This document shows, piece by piece, positions 27,594 through 34,455 of a stretch of 45,856 nt of DNA. Each line of letters begins with the position of its first letter. Position 1 is the stretch's first letter. The position numbers and the translations under genes are program-made. Origin of the DNA: Thalassospira sp. (GTDB taxonomy: Bacteria; Pseudomonadota; Alphaproteobacteria; Rhodospirillales; Thalassospiraceae). The DNA lies in contig NZ_PAQR01000017.1 of NCBI RefSeq assembly GCF_002709775.1, positions 1-45,856 of the forward strand, given 5' to 3'. Under the pieces are notes generated by a model. The model ran no database searches and was not told the origin of the DNA. It saw only the letters and a program-made list of their open reading frames with translations.

Positions 27594-28814
27594 ATGTCTG
27601 TATGCTGGAATGATCTGATTGCGCGCGATGCGCGGGTGCTGGTGGCCTCTGAAATTCGTGATCTGTTGAAAGTGGCCGAGCGCCCGGAAGTGATTTCCTT
27701 TGCCGGTGGTGTGCCCGATCCCGATCTGTTTCCGGTCGAGACTTTCAGCGAGATCTATGGTGCGATGATGCGGGACGGCGCACAGGCGCGTCGCAGTCTG
27801 CAATATTCCGTCAGCGAAGGTCTGCCGGCCCTGCGCCAGTGGATTATCGATGATTTGGCTGATCAGGGAGCAACCCGCACCATTGATAACGTCCTGATCA
27901 CCAATGGCGCGCAGCAGGGGCTTGATATCCTGGCGCGCCTGTTGCTTGAAGAAGGGCGCGATCTGATCGTTGAAAAGCCAAGCTACCTTGGCGCGATGCA
28001 GGCCTTTTCGACTAGGCTACCGAATTACGTCGGTGTCGATGCCGAGGACGAAGGTCCGGTCTTAAGTCAGCTGGAAGATGCCTTTGCCAAGGGCGCGCGC
28101 GTGGCCTATGTCGCCCCGGATTTCCAGAACCCGACCGGTCGGTCCTGGTCCGTTGCGCGCCGTAAGGCCGTGCTGGAACTGGCACGCCGCTATGGTGCGG
28201 TTTTGCTCGAAGATGCAGCCTATAGCAAGCTTTCCTATGAGGCGGGCGAAAGCCTGCCATCATTGCTCAGCCTTGATGAGGAGGGCCGTGAGCCGGCGTC
28301 AGGCAATGTCATTCAGCTTGGCACGTTTTCCAAAACGCTGGCCCCAGCCCTTCGCATTGGTTGGGTCTGTGCGCCGCGTCCGGTGATCGACAAGCTGGTT
28401 TTGATGATGCAGGCCGGAAACCTGCATGTTTCCACGGTCAATCAGGAAGCAGCACTTCGTGCAGCCAAGCAGCTGTTCCCGGATCATCTTGAAAAACTGC
28501 GGACGTCCTATCGCGCCAAGCGCGACGTCATGTTGCAAACCTTGGCAGATACGATGCCGGATGATGTGTCCTGGACGAAGCCCGAAGGCGGCATGTTTGT
28601 CTGGCTGACCTTGCCGGAACATATCAATGCCCGTCAGTTGCTTGAAGAGGCGCTTGAGGACGTACATGTCGCGTTTGTGCCCGGTCAGGCTTTCTTTACC
28701 GATGGCAGTGGCAAGAACACTGCGCGGCTTAGCTTCTCGGCCGAGAAGGTCGACCGGATCAAGGACGGCATCACGGGTCTAGCCGATCTGATCAAGCGCA
28801 AGGACAATCAGTAA
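27594..28814 (+). CDS. PLP-dependent aminotransferase, class I/II (LysN / 2-aminoadipate type)
   Basis: A 406-aa fold-type I aminotransferase. SFAGGVPDPDLFP (35-47) and LQYSVSEGLPALR (69-81) are hallmarks of the MocR/LysN-like group. Asn179 (QNPTG), Asp207 and Tyr210 (EDAAY) contact the pyridoxal ring, Lys247 in GTFSKTLAP is the Schiff-base lysine, and an Arg in NTARLSFS near 375 would bind the substrate carboxylate. There is no GntR DNA-binding domain, so it is an enzyme and not a MocR regulator. The group includes 2-aminoadipate, kynurenine and branched-chain transaminases; the substrate cannot be fixed here. It stands alone, with GGAAG before the ATG. Confidence 0.93.
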   Translation: MSVCWNDLIARDARVLVASEIRDLLKVAERPEVISFAGGVPDPDLFPVETFSEIYGAMMRDGAQARRSLQYSVSEGLPALRQWIIDDLADQGATRTIDNVLITNGAQQGLDILARLLLEEGRDLIVEKPSYLGAMQAFSTRLPNYVGVDAEDEGPVLSQLEDAFAKGARVAYVAPDFQNPTGRSWSVARRKAVLELARRYGAVLLEDAAYSKLSYEAGESLPSLLSLDEEGREPASGNVIQLGTFSKTLAPALRIGWVCAPRPVIDKLVLMMQAGNLHVSTVNQEAALRAAKQLFPDHLEKLRTSYRAKRDVMLQTLADTMPDDVSWTKPEGGMFVWLTLPEHINARQLLEEALEDVHVAFVPGQAFFTDGSGKNTARLSFSAEKVDRIKDGITGLADLIKRKDNQ

Positions 28815-28816
28815 GC

Positions 28817-28854
28817 AAAAAAGAACCCGGCAGCGGGTGGGGATTGCTGCCGGG
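28817..28854 (-). terminator. Terminator of the cyd operon
   Basis: CCCGGCAGC (28826-28834) pairs with GCTGCCGGG (28846-28854); read on the minus strand the stem is followed by TTCTTTTTT. It lies about 75 bp after the DUF2474 gene. Confidence 0.75.
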
Positions 28855-28861
28855 CGGAGGG

Positions 28862-28891
28862 CCTGCTGCTTCTGGGGATTAGCGCAGCAGG
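28862..28891. other. Second hairpin between the aminotransferase and the cyd operon
   Basis: CCTGCTGC (28862-28869) and GCAGCAGG (28884-28891) form a perfect 8-bp inverted repeat with a 14-nt loop, adjacent to the cyd terminator. It could end the plus-strand transcript or protect the cyd mRNA end. Confidence 0.45.
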
Positions 28892-28927
28892 TCACGGGAG
28901 TTTGCGTGTGTCAGGTGGGGTATGTTG

Positions 28928-29062
28928 TCATGCCTGCCCCATCAGGGCGCGCAGCAACAAGGATGCTGCGCCAAGCACGACAACGCCGCCGACATAAAGG
29001 CCAACAAACCACAGCCATTTGCGGGGCCCCGATGATTTAGGGGGTGACTTGATATTGGCCAT
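28928..29062 (-). CDS. DUF2474-family small cytochrome bd-associated membrane protein
   Basis: A 44-aa protein too short for most gene finders. Its ATG (29062-29060) overlaps the cydB stop by one base. The sequence has a basic N-terminus (KSPPKSSGPRK), one hydrophobic helix (WLWFVGLYVGGVVVLGAASL, residues 16-35) and the ending LLRALMGQA. This is the shape and W-x-x-G-x-Y-x-x-G...LLR-x-LM pattern of DUF2474 proteins, which sit at the end of cydAB (CIO) operons. They are thought to stabilise the oxidase in the way CydX does, although that role is inferred. One-base overlap and location make it convincing. Confidence 0.85.
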   Translation of the reverse strand: MANIKSPPKSSGPRKWLWFVGLYVGGVVVLGAASLLLRALMGQA

Positions 29063-30054
29063 CAGTGATACCCCTCATCCCCGGTTTTGCCGCGAAACAC
29101 CCAATAGGCATAGGCGGTGTAGGTCAGAATGATCGGCAGCAGAACCACGGCACCCACCAGCATGAAGGCAAGGCTGTTTTCCGGTGCGGCTGCATCGCGG
29201 AAGGTGATCATCGGCGGCACGATATTGGGATAAAGTGTGATCCCGAAGCCGAGATAGCAGAGGAGGAAAATGCCAAGCGTGATGCCAAACACGGTCTTTT
29301 CACGCTTCTTGACCGCATGCCACAGCCAATAGAGTAGACCAACCGTCACAATCGGGATCGGTGCAAGGTAAAGCATGTTTGGCAGTTCAAACCAGCGCTG
29401 GGCATAGGCCGGGTTGACGTAGGTCGTCATAAGCGACACCACGCCAAGATTGGCCGCCATCCAGATCACAGCCGGTTTGGCAAGACGACGCAGATTTCCC
29501 TGAAAATCGCCTTCCATCTTCATGATCAACCAGCCGGTGCCAAGCAGGCCATAGCCGACAACAACCGCGGTCGCACAGAAGATCGAAAACGGGCTTAGCC
29601 AATCAAACGCACCGCCAACGAAACGTCCGTTTTCAACGGCAATGCCTTCGATAAAGCCACCCAGCATCGCACCTTGCATGGCAGCGGCAATGATCGATCC
29701 GGCCGAAAAGGCAAAGTCCCAGTGTTTCTGATGGTTCTTGCTTTTAAACCGGAATTCGAATGCTACGCCACGGAACACAAGGGCGAGTAACATGGTAAAG
29801 ACCGGAATATAAAACGCCGTCATCAGCAACGAATAGGCCAGCGGGAAGGCGGCATAAAGCCCACCCCCGCCAAGGATCAGCCAGGTTTCATTGCCATCCC
29901 ACACAGGTGCCACGGTATTCATCATCCGCCCGCGTTTTGCCGGGTCCTTGATGAACGGGAACAGGATGCCAACGCCAAGGTCAAAGCCATCAAGCGTGAC
30001 ATAGGAAAAGACGGCAACCGCGATCAGGAGAACCCAGATCAGTTGATAGTCCAT
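29062..30054 (-). CDS. cydB: Cytochrome bd-type quinol oxidase subunit II (CioB/CydB)
   Basis: Subunit II of the oxidase, an inner-membrane protein of about 330 aa and eight to nine helices that pairs with CydA. The start MDYQLIWVLLIAVAVFSYVT and the following DGFDLGVGILFP are standard. VWDGNETWLILGGGGLYAAFP (about 52-72) is the most conserved stretch of the family. I start at ATG 30054, with AGGAG 8 nt upstream and only 2 nt after the cydA stop; an ATG at 30060 would overlap cydA by 4 nt and has a ribosome site too close. It is the middle gene of cydA-cydB-DUF2474. No cydDC assembly transporter is present in the window. Confidence 0.95.
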   Translation of the reverse strand: MDYQLIWVLLIAVAVFSYVTLDGFDLGVGILFPFIKDPAKRGRMMNTVAPVWDGNETWLILGGGGLYAAFPLAYSLLMTAFYIPVFTMLLALVFRGVAFEFRFKSKNHQKHWDFAFSAGSIIAAAMQGAMLGGFIEGIAVENGRFVGGAFDWLSPFSIFCATAVVVGYGLLGTGWLIMKMEGDFQGNLRRLAKPAVIWMAANLGVVSLMTTYVNPAYAQRWFELPNMLYLAPIPIVTVGLLYWLWHAVKKREKTVFGITLGIFLLCYLGFGITLYPNIVPPMITFRDAAAPENSLAFMLVGAVVLLPIILTYTAYAYWVFRGKTGDEGYH

Positions 30055-30056
30055 GA

Positions 30057-31445
30057 TCATTCTCCTGCGACTGGGGGATGGGCAGCGGTGGATTGACGGC
30101 CACCCGCACGCATGATTTCACTGTCTTCCGGCACATGGGCCGCGCGCGGATCCTTGATCATGGCGCGCAGGATATAGGCTGTCCCGACCCCGAACACGAT
30201 GGCATAGACCACGACAAAGGCAATCAGCGATCCGGCAATCGCGGTCGGAACGACGGGCGATCCGGCTTCTGACGTCCGCATCAGGCCATAGACCACCCAG
30301 GGCTGACGTCCGACTTCAGTGGTAAACCAGCCGGCCAGAATGGCAATAAAGCCACTTGGTCCCATCAGAAGGGCAAAGCGATGCAAATAGCCACAGCTAT
30401 AAAGCTTCTTGCGCAGGCGTGCGATGACACTGGCAATGCCCAGAAGCGCCATCAAAACACCCAGCCCGACCATGATGCGGAAGGTCCAGAACACAATCGG
30501 CGCATTCGGGCGGTCTTCGGGGGCGAAGTCCTTGAGCCCCGTAATCTTGCCATCCCATTCATGAGTGAGGATCAGGGAGCCAAGCTTGGGAATTTCGACC
30601 GCGTATTTGGTTTCCTCTTCTTCCATGTCGGGCATGCCAAACAGGATCAGGGGCGCACCTTCGCGGGTTTCAAAATGCCCTTCCATCGCGGCTACTTTGG
30701 CCGGCTGATGTTCAAGGGTATTAAGCCCATGCAAGTCACCGGCAAAAATCTGGATCGGGCCAAGGATGGCCGCCATCCACATCGCCATGGAAAACATGAT
30801 TTTCGCGGCACGGTTTTCGCGATCACGCATCAAATGCCATGCGCCAACCGCACCAACCACAAGGGCTGTGGTGAGGTAGGCTGCGAGCACCATATGCACC
30901 AGACGATAGGGGAAGCTCGGATTGAAGATCGCATCGATCCAGCTTGAAACAACCGCCCGGCCATTTTCAATGACATAGCCGTCCGGTGTCTGCATCCAGC
31001 TGTTGGCTGACAAAATCCAGAAGGCCGAGAAAAGCGTCCCGATCGCAACCATGGTGGTGGCGGTAAAGTGCAGCTTCGGCCCAACACGGTTCAGGCCAAA
31101 CAGCATGATGCCAAGGAAACCTGCCTCAAGGAAGAAGGCGCTCAGCACCTCATAGGCCAGTAGCGGGCCGATCACGCCGCCGGTAAATTCGGAAAACGGT
31201 CCCCAGTTCGTGCCGAACTGATAGGACATCACAATCCCGGATACCACGCCCATGCCAAAGGCAAGGGCGAAGATTTTCATCCAGAATTTGTAAAGCGAAA
31301 GATAGGTCTCGTCCTTGGTGCGCAGCCACAGGGCTTCCAGCACAAACAGGAAACTGGCCAGTCCGATGGTGAAGGACGGGAAGATAATGTGGAACGAGAC
31401 GGTAAAGGCAAACTGTATGCGCGCCAATAATTCTGCATCAAGCAT
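30057..31445 (-). CDS. cydA: Cytochrome bd-type quinol oxidase subunit I, cyanide-insensitive type (CioA/CydA)
   Basis: Catalytic subunit that oxidises quinol and reduces oxygen to water without pumping protons. The haem ligands are at the expected places: His19 (b595), His184 and Met325 (b558), with Glu99 and Glu107 near haem d. KVAAMEGHFET (250-260) holds the quinol-site Lys250/Glu255 pair, and GRQPWVVYGLMRT (379-391) is typical. At 462 aa, with a short loop between TM6 and TM7, it belongs to the cyanide-insensitive CIO group rather than the long-Q-loop enteric enzyme. AGAGGA precedes the ATG. Such oxidases help under low oxygen, cyanide, sulfide or nitric oxide. Confidence 0.96.
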   Translation of the reverse strand: MLDAELLARIQFAFTVSFHIIFPSFTIGLASFLFVLEALWLRTKDETYLSLYKFWMKIFALAFGMGVVSGIVMSYQFGTNWGPFSEFTGGVIGPLLAYEVLSAFFLEAGFLGIMLFGLNRVGPKLHFTATTMVAIGTLFSAFWILSANSWMQTPDGYVIENGRAVVSSWIDAIFNPSFPYRLVHMVLAAYLTTALVVGAVGAWHLMRDRENRAAKIMFSMAMWMAAILGPIQIFAGDLHGLNTLEHQPAKVAAMEGHFETREGAPLILFGMPDMEEEETKYAVEIPKLGSLILTHEWDGKITGLKDFAPEDRPNAPIVFWTFRIMVGLGVLMALLGIASVIARLRKKLYSCGYLHRFALLMGPSGFIAILAGWFTTEVGRQPWVVYGLMRTSEAGSPVVPTAIAGSLIAFVVVYAIVFGVGTAYILRAMIKDPRAAHVPEDSEIMRAGGRQSTAAHPPVAGE

Positions 31446-31598
31446 TGGCAGGGTCCTCTAAGGTGGCAAAGCCTCGGGACAACTCTGCATCTTCCGCGAT
31501 CGGAAGTGCCCTTTGACGGATGCATGTGTCGGTTTTGGGTGGCGCATGCACAGGTTGCCCTGTCAGAACGACCATTAGAACCGACCCAGAAATGCTGC

Positions 31599-31614
31599 AT
31601 TGCGAATGCGCAAT
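31599..31614. promoter_or_regulatory. Inverted repeat ATTGCG-AATG-CGCAAT upstream of cydA
   Basis: A perfect 6-4-6 inverted repeat in the 206-bp gap between the LysR gene and cydA, about 150 bp before the cydA start. It is flanked by an AT-rich stretch (31615-31645). It might be an operator for the oxidase operon; no FNR box (TTGAT-N4-ATCAA) was found there. Confidence 0.3.
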
Positions 31615-31651
31615 TTACATTTGGAATATTTTTAAATTCGATTGTAGCGAT

Positions 31652-32548
31652 CTAATCCCGTGCGCCGGAAAGACAGAGTTTCTCAAGTGCGAGCGAACTC
31701 TGCGTTTGCTGGCGTTCCTTGTGGCGGAGCACCATGAATTTGCGTGGCGGGATCGGGAAGTTTGCGCGTGCGAGGCGGCCTTGGGCGATTAGTGAGCTGA
31801 CCGCGAACTGTGAAACCGCGGTGGCGGCGATGCCGTTTTCAACTGCGGTTATGACCGCCTCGTTACTTGGCAGGATGAGGGCAGTGCGCAGGCGTGCGGG
31901 ATCAACGCCCTGATCGCGAAGCGCGGTTTCAAATTCCGATCTGGTGCCCGATCCGGCTTCGCGCAGGATCCAGTTGGTTTGGGTGACAAGCGCCTGCGGA
32001 GTAAGGGCGCGACCATTAGCCCAGGGGTGTTTGGGGGAAACGACAATCACCAATGCGTCTTCGGCGACTTCGCGTTTGGCCAATGTCGGTTCATCAATGT
32101 CGCCTTCGATAAAACCGATATCAGCCGCCCCGCCGCGCACCGCGTCCGAGACGGTTTTGGTGTTGCCAATCGTCAGGCGGATTTCAATACCGGGATACTG
32201 GTCATGGAATTTCATCAGGAATGGCGGCAGCCAGTAGCTGGCAATCGTCTGACTGGCATAGACATTAAGTTCGCCGCGCTGCATGCCGCCGAGTTCGGCG
32301 AGCGTCAGTTCAGCGGCGCGGGCGCGGGCCAGCGTTGATTTGGCTTCGTCGAGGAATAGCCGTCCGGTCTGGGTCAGCTCAATCCGCCGGCCGACCCGGT
32401 TAAACAGTGCCACGCCATAAAAACCTTCAAGGTTCTTGATCGCGGAGCTGACGGCCGAGGGCGTAAGCCCAATCGCCTCGGCCGCGCGCGTCAGATGTTC
32501 GCGTTCGGCAACCGCGACAAAGATCTGAAGCTGTTCAAGTGTCATCAT
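31652..32548 (-). CDS. LysR-family regulator, YeiE-like
   Basis: A 298-aa LysR-type regulator. The winged helix-turn-helix covers residues 1-62 (MMTLEQLQIFVAVAEREHLT, then AAEAIGLTPSAVSSAIKNLE), and a two-lobed effector domain follows from about 90 (ELNVYASQTIASYWLPPFL, GAADIGFIEGDID). In E. coli the LysR gene yeiE lies beside and divergent from yeiH, and the same arrangement is kept here, so I call it YeiE-like; YeiE has been linked to sulfite and iron responses. I use the first of two ATG codons at 32548. The frame stays open to 32686, but that part translates a repeat-rich leader and lacks family similarity. Confidence 0.9.
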   Translation of the reverse strand: MMTLEQLQIFVAVAEREHLTRAAEAIGLTPSAVSSAIKNLEGFYGVALFNRVGRRIELTQTGRLFLDEAKSTLARARAAELTLAELGGMQRGELNVYASQTIASYWLPPFLMKFHDQYPGIEIRLTIGNTKTVSDAVRGGAADIGFIEGDIDEPTLAKREVAEDALVIVVSPKHPWANGRALTPQALVTQTNWILREAGSGTRSEFETALRDQGVDPARLRTALILPSNEAVITAVENGIAATAVSQFAVSSLIAQGRLARANFPIPPRKFMVLRHKERQQTQSSLALEKLCLSGARD

Positions 32549-32574
32549 GGTGACGGCATATTCCAATCTGCTTT

Positions 32575-32657
32575 GACGTCTTTCCCGCGCAGGCGGGAAA
32601 CTCTTGAATGTGCGGTTCCAGATTCCGGCTCGGCGCAATGCGCCGTCCGGAATGACG
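32575..32657. repeat. Mosaic of two strong hairpins in the LysR leader (REP/BIME-like element)
   Basis: TTTCCCGC-GCAG-GCGGGAAA (32581-32600) is a perfect 8-bp stem. Some 20 bp on is a nested palindrome: ATTCCGG (32622-32628), CGGCGC-AAT-GCGCCG (32631-32645) and CCGGAAT (32647-32653). Dispersed elements of the type 'TTCCCGC..GCGGGAA ... CCGGAAT' are familiar from alphaproteobacterial genomes, and this looks like one copy. It lies between the LysR gene and the putative operator, so it is probably transcribed in the LysR leader. Confidence 0.6.
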
Positions 32658-32698
32658 GAGGAGTGTCCTGATAAGCTACACATCAATCATTCAATTAA

Positions 32699-32727
32699 AT
32701 CGAATAAAACATGAATTTTTATTCGAT
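32699..32727. promoter_or_regulatory. 11-bp perfect inverted repeat between lysR and yeiH: likely LysR operator
   Basis: ATCGAATAAAA (32699-32709), 7-bp spacer, TTTTATTCGAT (32717-32727). It is AT-rich, contains T-N11-A patterns favoured by LysR proteins, and lies 57 bp before the yeiH start in the divergent gap. Without a T-run context it is more likely an operator than a terminator. Confidence 0.6.
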
Positions 32728-32783
32728 GGAAGTAAATGGTTTGGCGTGAGATTTTCCAATTGTGATCGAAACACAGGAAAATC

Positions 32784-33788
32784 ATGTTTTTTACCACCCG
32801 CATCAAACCGATCCTGCCCGGGCTAGCTGTAACCCTTCTGGTCGCACTCGCCGCCAAGCTGGCCGAACATGCCGAGCGTGTTCTGTTCGGGCGTGGCTGG
32901 GTGGAAAGTCTGGTCTTTGCCATTCTGATCGGGGTGGTGGTGCGATCCGTGTTTGGATTGGCCCCGCGTTATTTTGCCGGGGTGCGGTTTTGTGCCAAGA
33001 CGGTGCTTGAAATCGCCATTGTGTTGCTGGGCGCGTCGATCAGTGCGCAGGCCATCGGGTCGGCTGGCGGCGGGTTGGTGGCCTCGATCATTGTGGTCGT
33101 CTGTATCAGCCTGTTTGTCAGCTACCATATTGGTCGTGCACTTGGCCTTTCGAACCATCTTTCGATGCTGGTCGCGTGTGGTAATTCGATCTGTGGCAAT
33201 TCGGCGATTGCGGCAACCGCACCGGTGATCGAGGCGCAATCGGATGATGTCGCGGCCTCGATCTCCTTCACCGCCGTTCTGGGTGTGCTGTTTGTCTTTG
33301 TCCTGCCGATGCTCCATGCAGGGCTTGGATTATCGGCAACCCAGTACGGGATCTTTTCGGGCCTTACCGTCTATGCCGTGCCGCAGGTTCTGGCGGCAAC
33401 CGCGCCGGCCGGCACCCTTGCGGTTCAGGTTGGCACACTGGTCAAGCTGATCCGGGTTTTGATGCTGGGGCCGGTGATCTTTGCGCTGGCGGTGATTGGC
33501 GGGCGGGCGCGTGAAACCAAGCTTCCGATTGCGCAGGTCGTGCCATGGTTCATCATCGGCTTTATCGCCATGATGGGTGCCTGTTCGCTTGATCTGATCC
33601 CCGATATTGCCCGCGGACCGATCAAGACCACTTCGTCTTTCCTGACCATCCTTGCCATGGCGGCCCTTGGGTTGAGTGTTGATATCCGTAATGTCCTGCA
33701 TGTCGGCGGACGGGTGGTGATTGCGGCCCTTTTGTCGCTGACCTTTCTGTGTGCGCTTTCGGGTGTTGTGCTTGTCGTTCTGGTTTGA
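32784..33788 (+). CDS. YeiH family (UPF0324) putative sulfate exporter
   Basis: A 334-aa integral membrane protein with about ten helices. LVFAILIGVVVRSVFGL, CAKTVLEIAIVLLGASIS (about 72-89), CGNSICGNSAIAATAPVIEA (about 133-152) and GLTVYAVPQVLAATAPAG are characteristic of UPF0324/YeiH. The family is annotated as putative sulfate exporters, but the transported species is not well established; links to sulfite or sulfonate metabolism come from genome context. AGGAAAATC precedes the ATG. It is divergent from the YeiE-like LysR gene, which probably controls it through the inverted repeat between them. Confidence 0.92.
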   Translation: MFFTTRIKPILPGLAVTLLVALAAKLAEHAERVLFGRGWVESLVFAILIGVVVRSVFGLAPRYFAGVRFCAKTVLEIAIVLLGASISAQAIGSAGGGLVASIIVVVCISLFVSYHIGRALGLSNHLSMLVACGNSICGNSAIAATAPVIEAQSDDVAASISFTAVLGVLFVFVLPMLHAGLGLSATQYGIFSGLTVYAVPQVLAATAPAGTLAVQVGTLVKLIRVLMLGPVIFALAVIGGRARETKLPIAQVVPWFIIGFIAMMGACSLDLIPDIARGPIKTTSSFLTILAMAALGLSVDIRNVLHVGGRVVIAALLSLTFLCALSGVVLVVLV

Positions 33789-33792
33789 GGAT

Positions 33793-33832
33793 AAAAAAAA
33801 AGCCCGCTGCCAGAATGGGGGTGACAGCGGGC
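33793..33832 (-). terminator. Terminator for the DUF779 transcript
   Basis: GCCCGCTG (33802-33809) pairs with CAGCGGGC (33825-33832); on the minus strand nine T follow the stem. On the plus strand it also closes yeiH, 13 bp from its stop, but without a T-run there. Confidence 0.75.
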
Positions 33833-33878
33833 CAGGAGGAAGAAGCTTCGCATTTTTTGGGATGTGTCAGCCTCTTCT

Positions 33879-33936
33879 GGCGTTTCGTTTGGGGGGGATA
33901 AACACCGTGGGAGGCGGTGCAGGTAAACGAAACGCC
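33879..33936. repeat. Nested 12-bp inverted repeat downstream of the DUF779 gene
   Basis: GGCGTTTCGTTT (33879-33890) and AAACGAAACGCC (33925-33936) are perfect complements. Inside the 34-nt loop, CACCG (33903-33907) pairs with CGGTG (33915-33919). The whole would fold into a two-tier stem-loop in the 3' part of the aldehyde dehydrogenase/DUF779 mRNA, some 45 bp after its last stop and before the terminator. It could be an mRNA-stabilising end, a small RNA or a mobile palindrome. Confidence 0.55.
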
Positions 33937-33980
33937 GCAGGAAGGGAAAATTCCTGTCGACCTTTGGTTGTTGTTATCTT

Positions 33981-34382
33981 TCAGGCCTCTATCGGGTTTG
34001 TCTCCTCGAACGATTTCAAGGCCTTCCATTCATCGTCACTAAAGATGCGTGATCGGGTCAGGAAGCGTTTGCCCTCCGGCCCTTCAAGCGAAAACATGCC
34101 GCCGCGCCCATCGACCACATCAATGATCAACTGGGTGTGACGCCAATATTCGAACTGCGCGCGCCCGATATAGAACGGGCTGCCTTCGATCTCACCGAGC
34201 AGCACATCCTGATCACCGGTTTTGAATTCCCCATCGGGAAAGCACATCGGCGCGCTGCCATCGCAACAGCCCCCGGACTGATGAAACATCACCGGCCCGT
34301 GGATATCCTTGAGCTTCCTGATCAGTTCGATTGCGGCATCCGTCGCAATTATCCTGTCAGGAACGGTTTCTGATCCGGTCAA
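33981..34382 (-). CDS. DUF779 domain protein
   Basis: A 133-aa protein of the DUF779 family, characterised by MFHQSGGCCDGSAPMC (about 32-47) with its three cysteines, and WRHTQLIIDVVDGRGGMFSLE later. DUF779 genes nearly always follow an aldehyde dehydrogenase gene, as here, and are assumed to help that enzyme; the mechanism is unknown, and the CC/C cluster could bind a metal. The perfect ribosome site AAGGAGGTGA (34394-34385) fixes the start at TTG 34382. A GTG at 34388 overlaps that site and cannot be used with it. It is second gene of the operon, separated from the dehydrogenase by a hairpin. Confidence 0.87.
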   Translation of the reverse strand: MTGSETVPDRIIATDAAIELIRKLKDIHGPVMFHQSGGCCDGSAPMCFPDGEFKTGDQDVLLGEIEGSPFYIGRAQFEYWRHTQLIIDVVDGRGGMFSLEGPEGKRFLTRSRIFSDDEWKALKSFEETNPIEA

Positions 34383-34384
34383 TG

Positions 34385-34394
34385 TCACCTCCTT
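34385..34394 (-). promoter_or_regulatory. Full-length Shine-Dalgarno AAGGAGGTGA of the DUF779 gene
   Basis: Ten bases perfectly complementary to the 16S rRNA 3' end, 2 nt before a TTG start codon. A very strong site paired with a weak start codon; it decides the start. Confidence 0.7.
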
Positions 34395-34409
34395 CTTTGC
34401 AAAAGGCGA

Positions 34410-34438
34410 CCGGACGCAAGGCTGTGCCTCGCGTCCGG
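34410..34438 (-). other. Intercistronic hairpin between the aldehyde dehydrogenase and DUF779 genes
   Basis: CCGGACGC (34410-34417) and GCGTCCGG (34431-34438) form a perfect stem, continued after one mismatch by AGGC/GCCT around a TGT loop. On the minus strand it is followed only by a short CTTTT. It may act as a partial terminator or protect the upstream message, setting different expression for the two genes. Confidence 0.6.
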
Positions 34439-34455
34439 ATGTGATGTGGGTCGGA

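Noticed and set aside
31446..31651. FNR/Crp-type box for the cyd operon
   Set aside because: TTGAC and GTGTC occur near 31513-31530 but do not form the TTGAT-N4-ATCAA palindrome.
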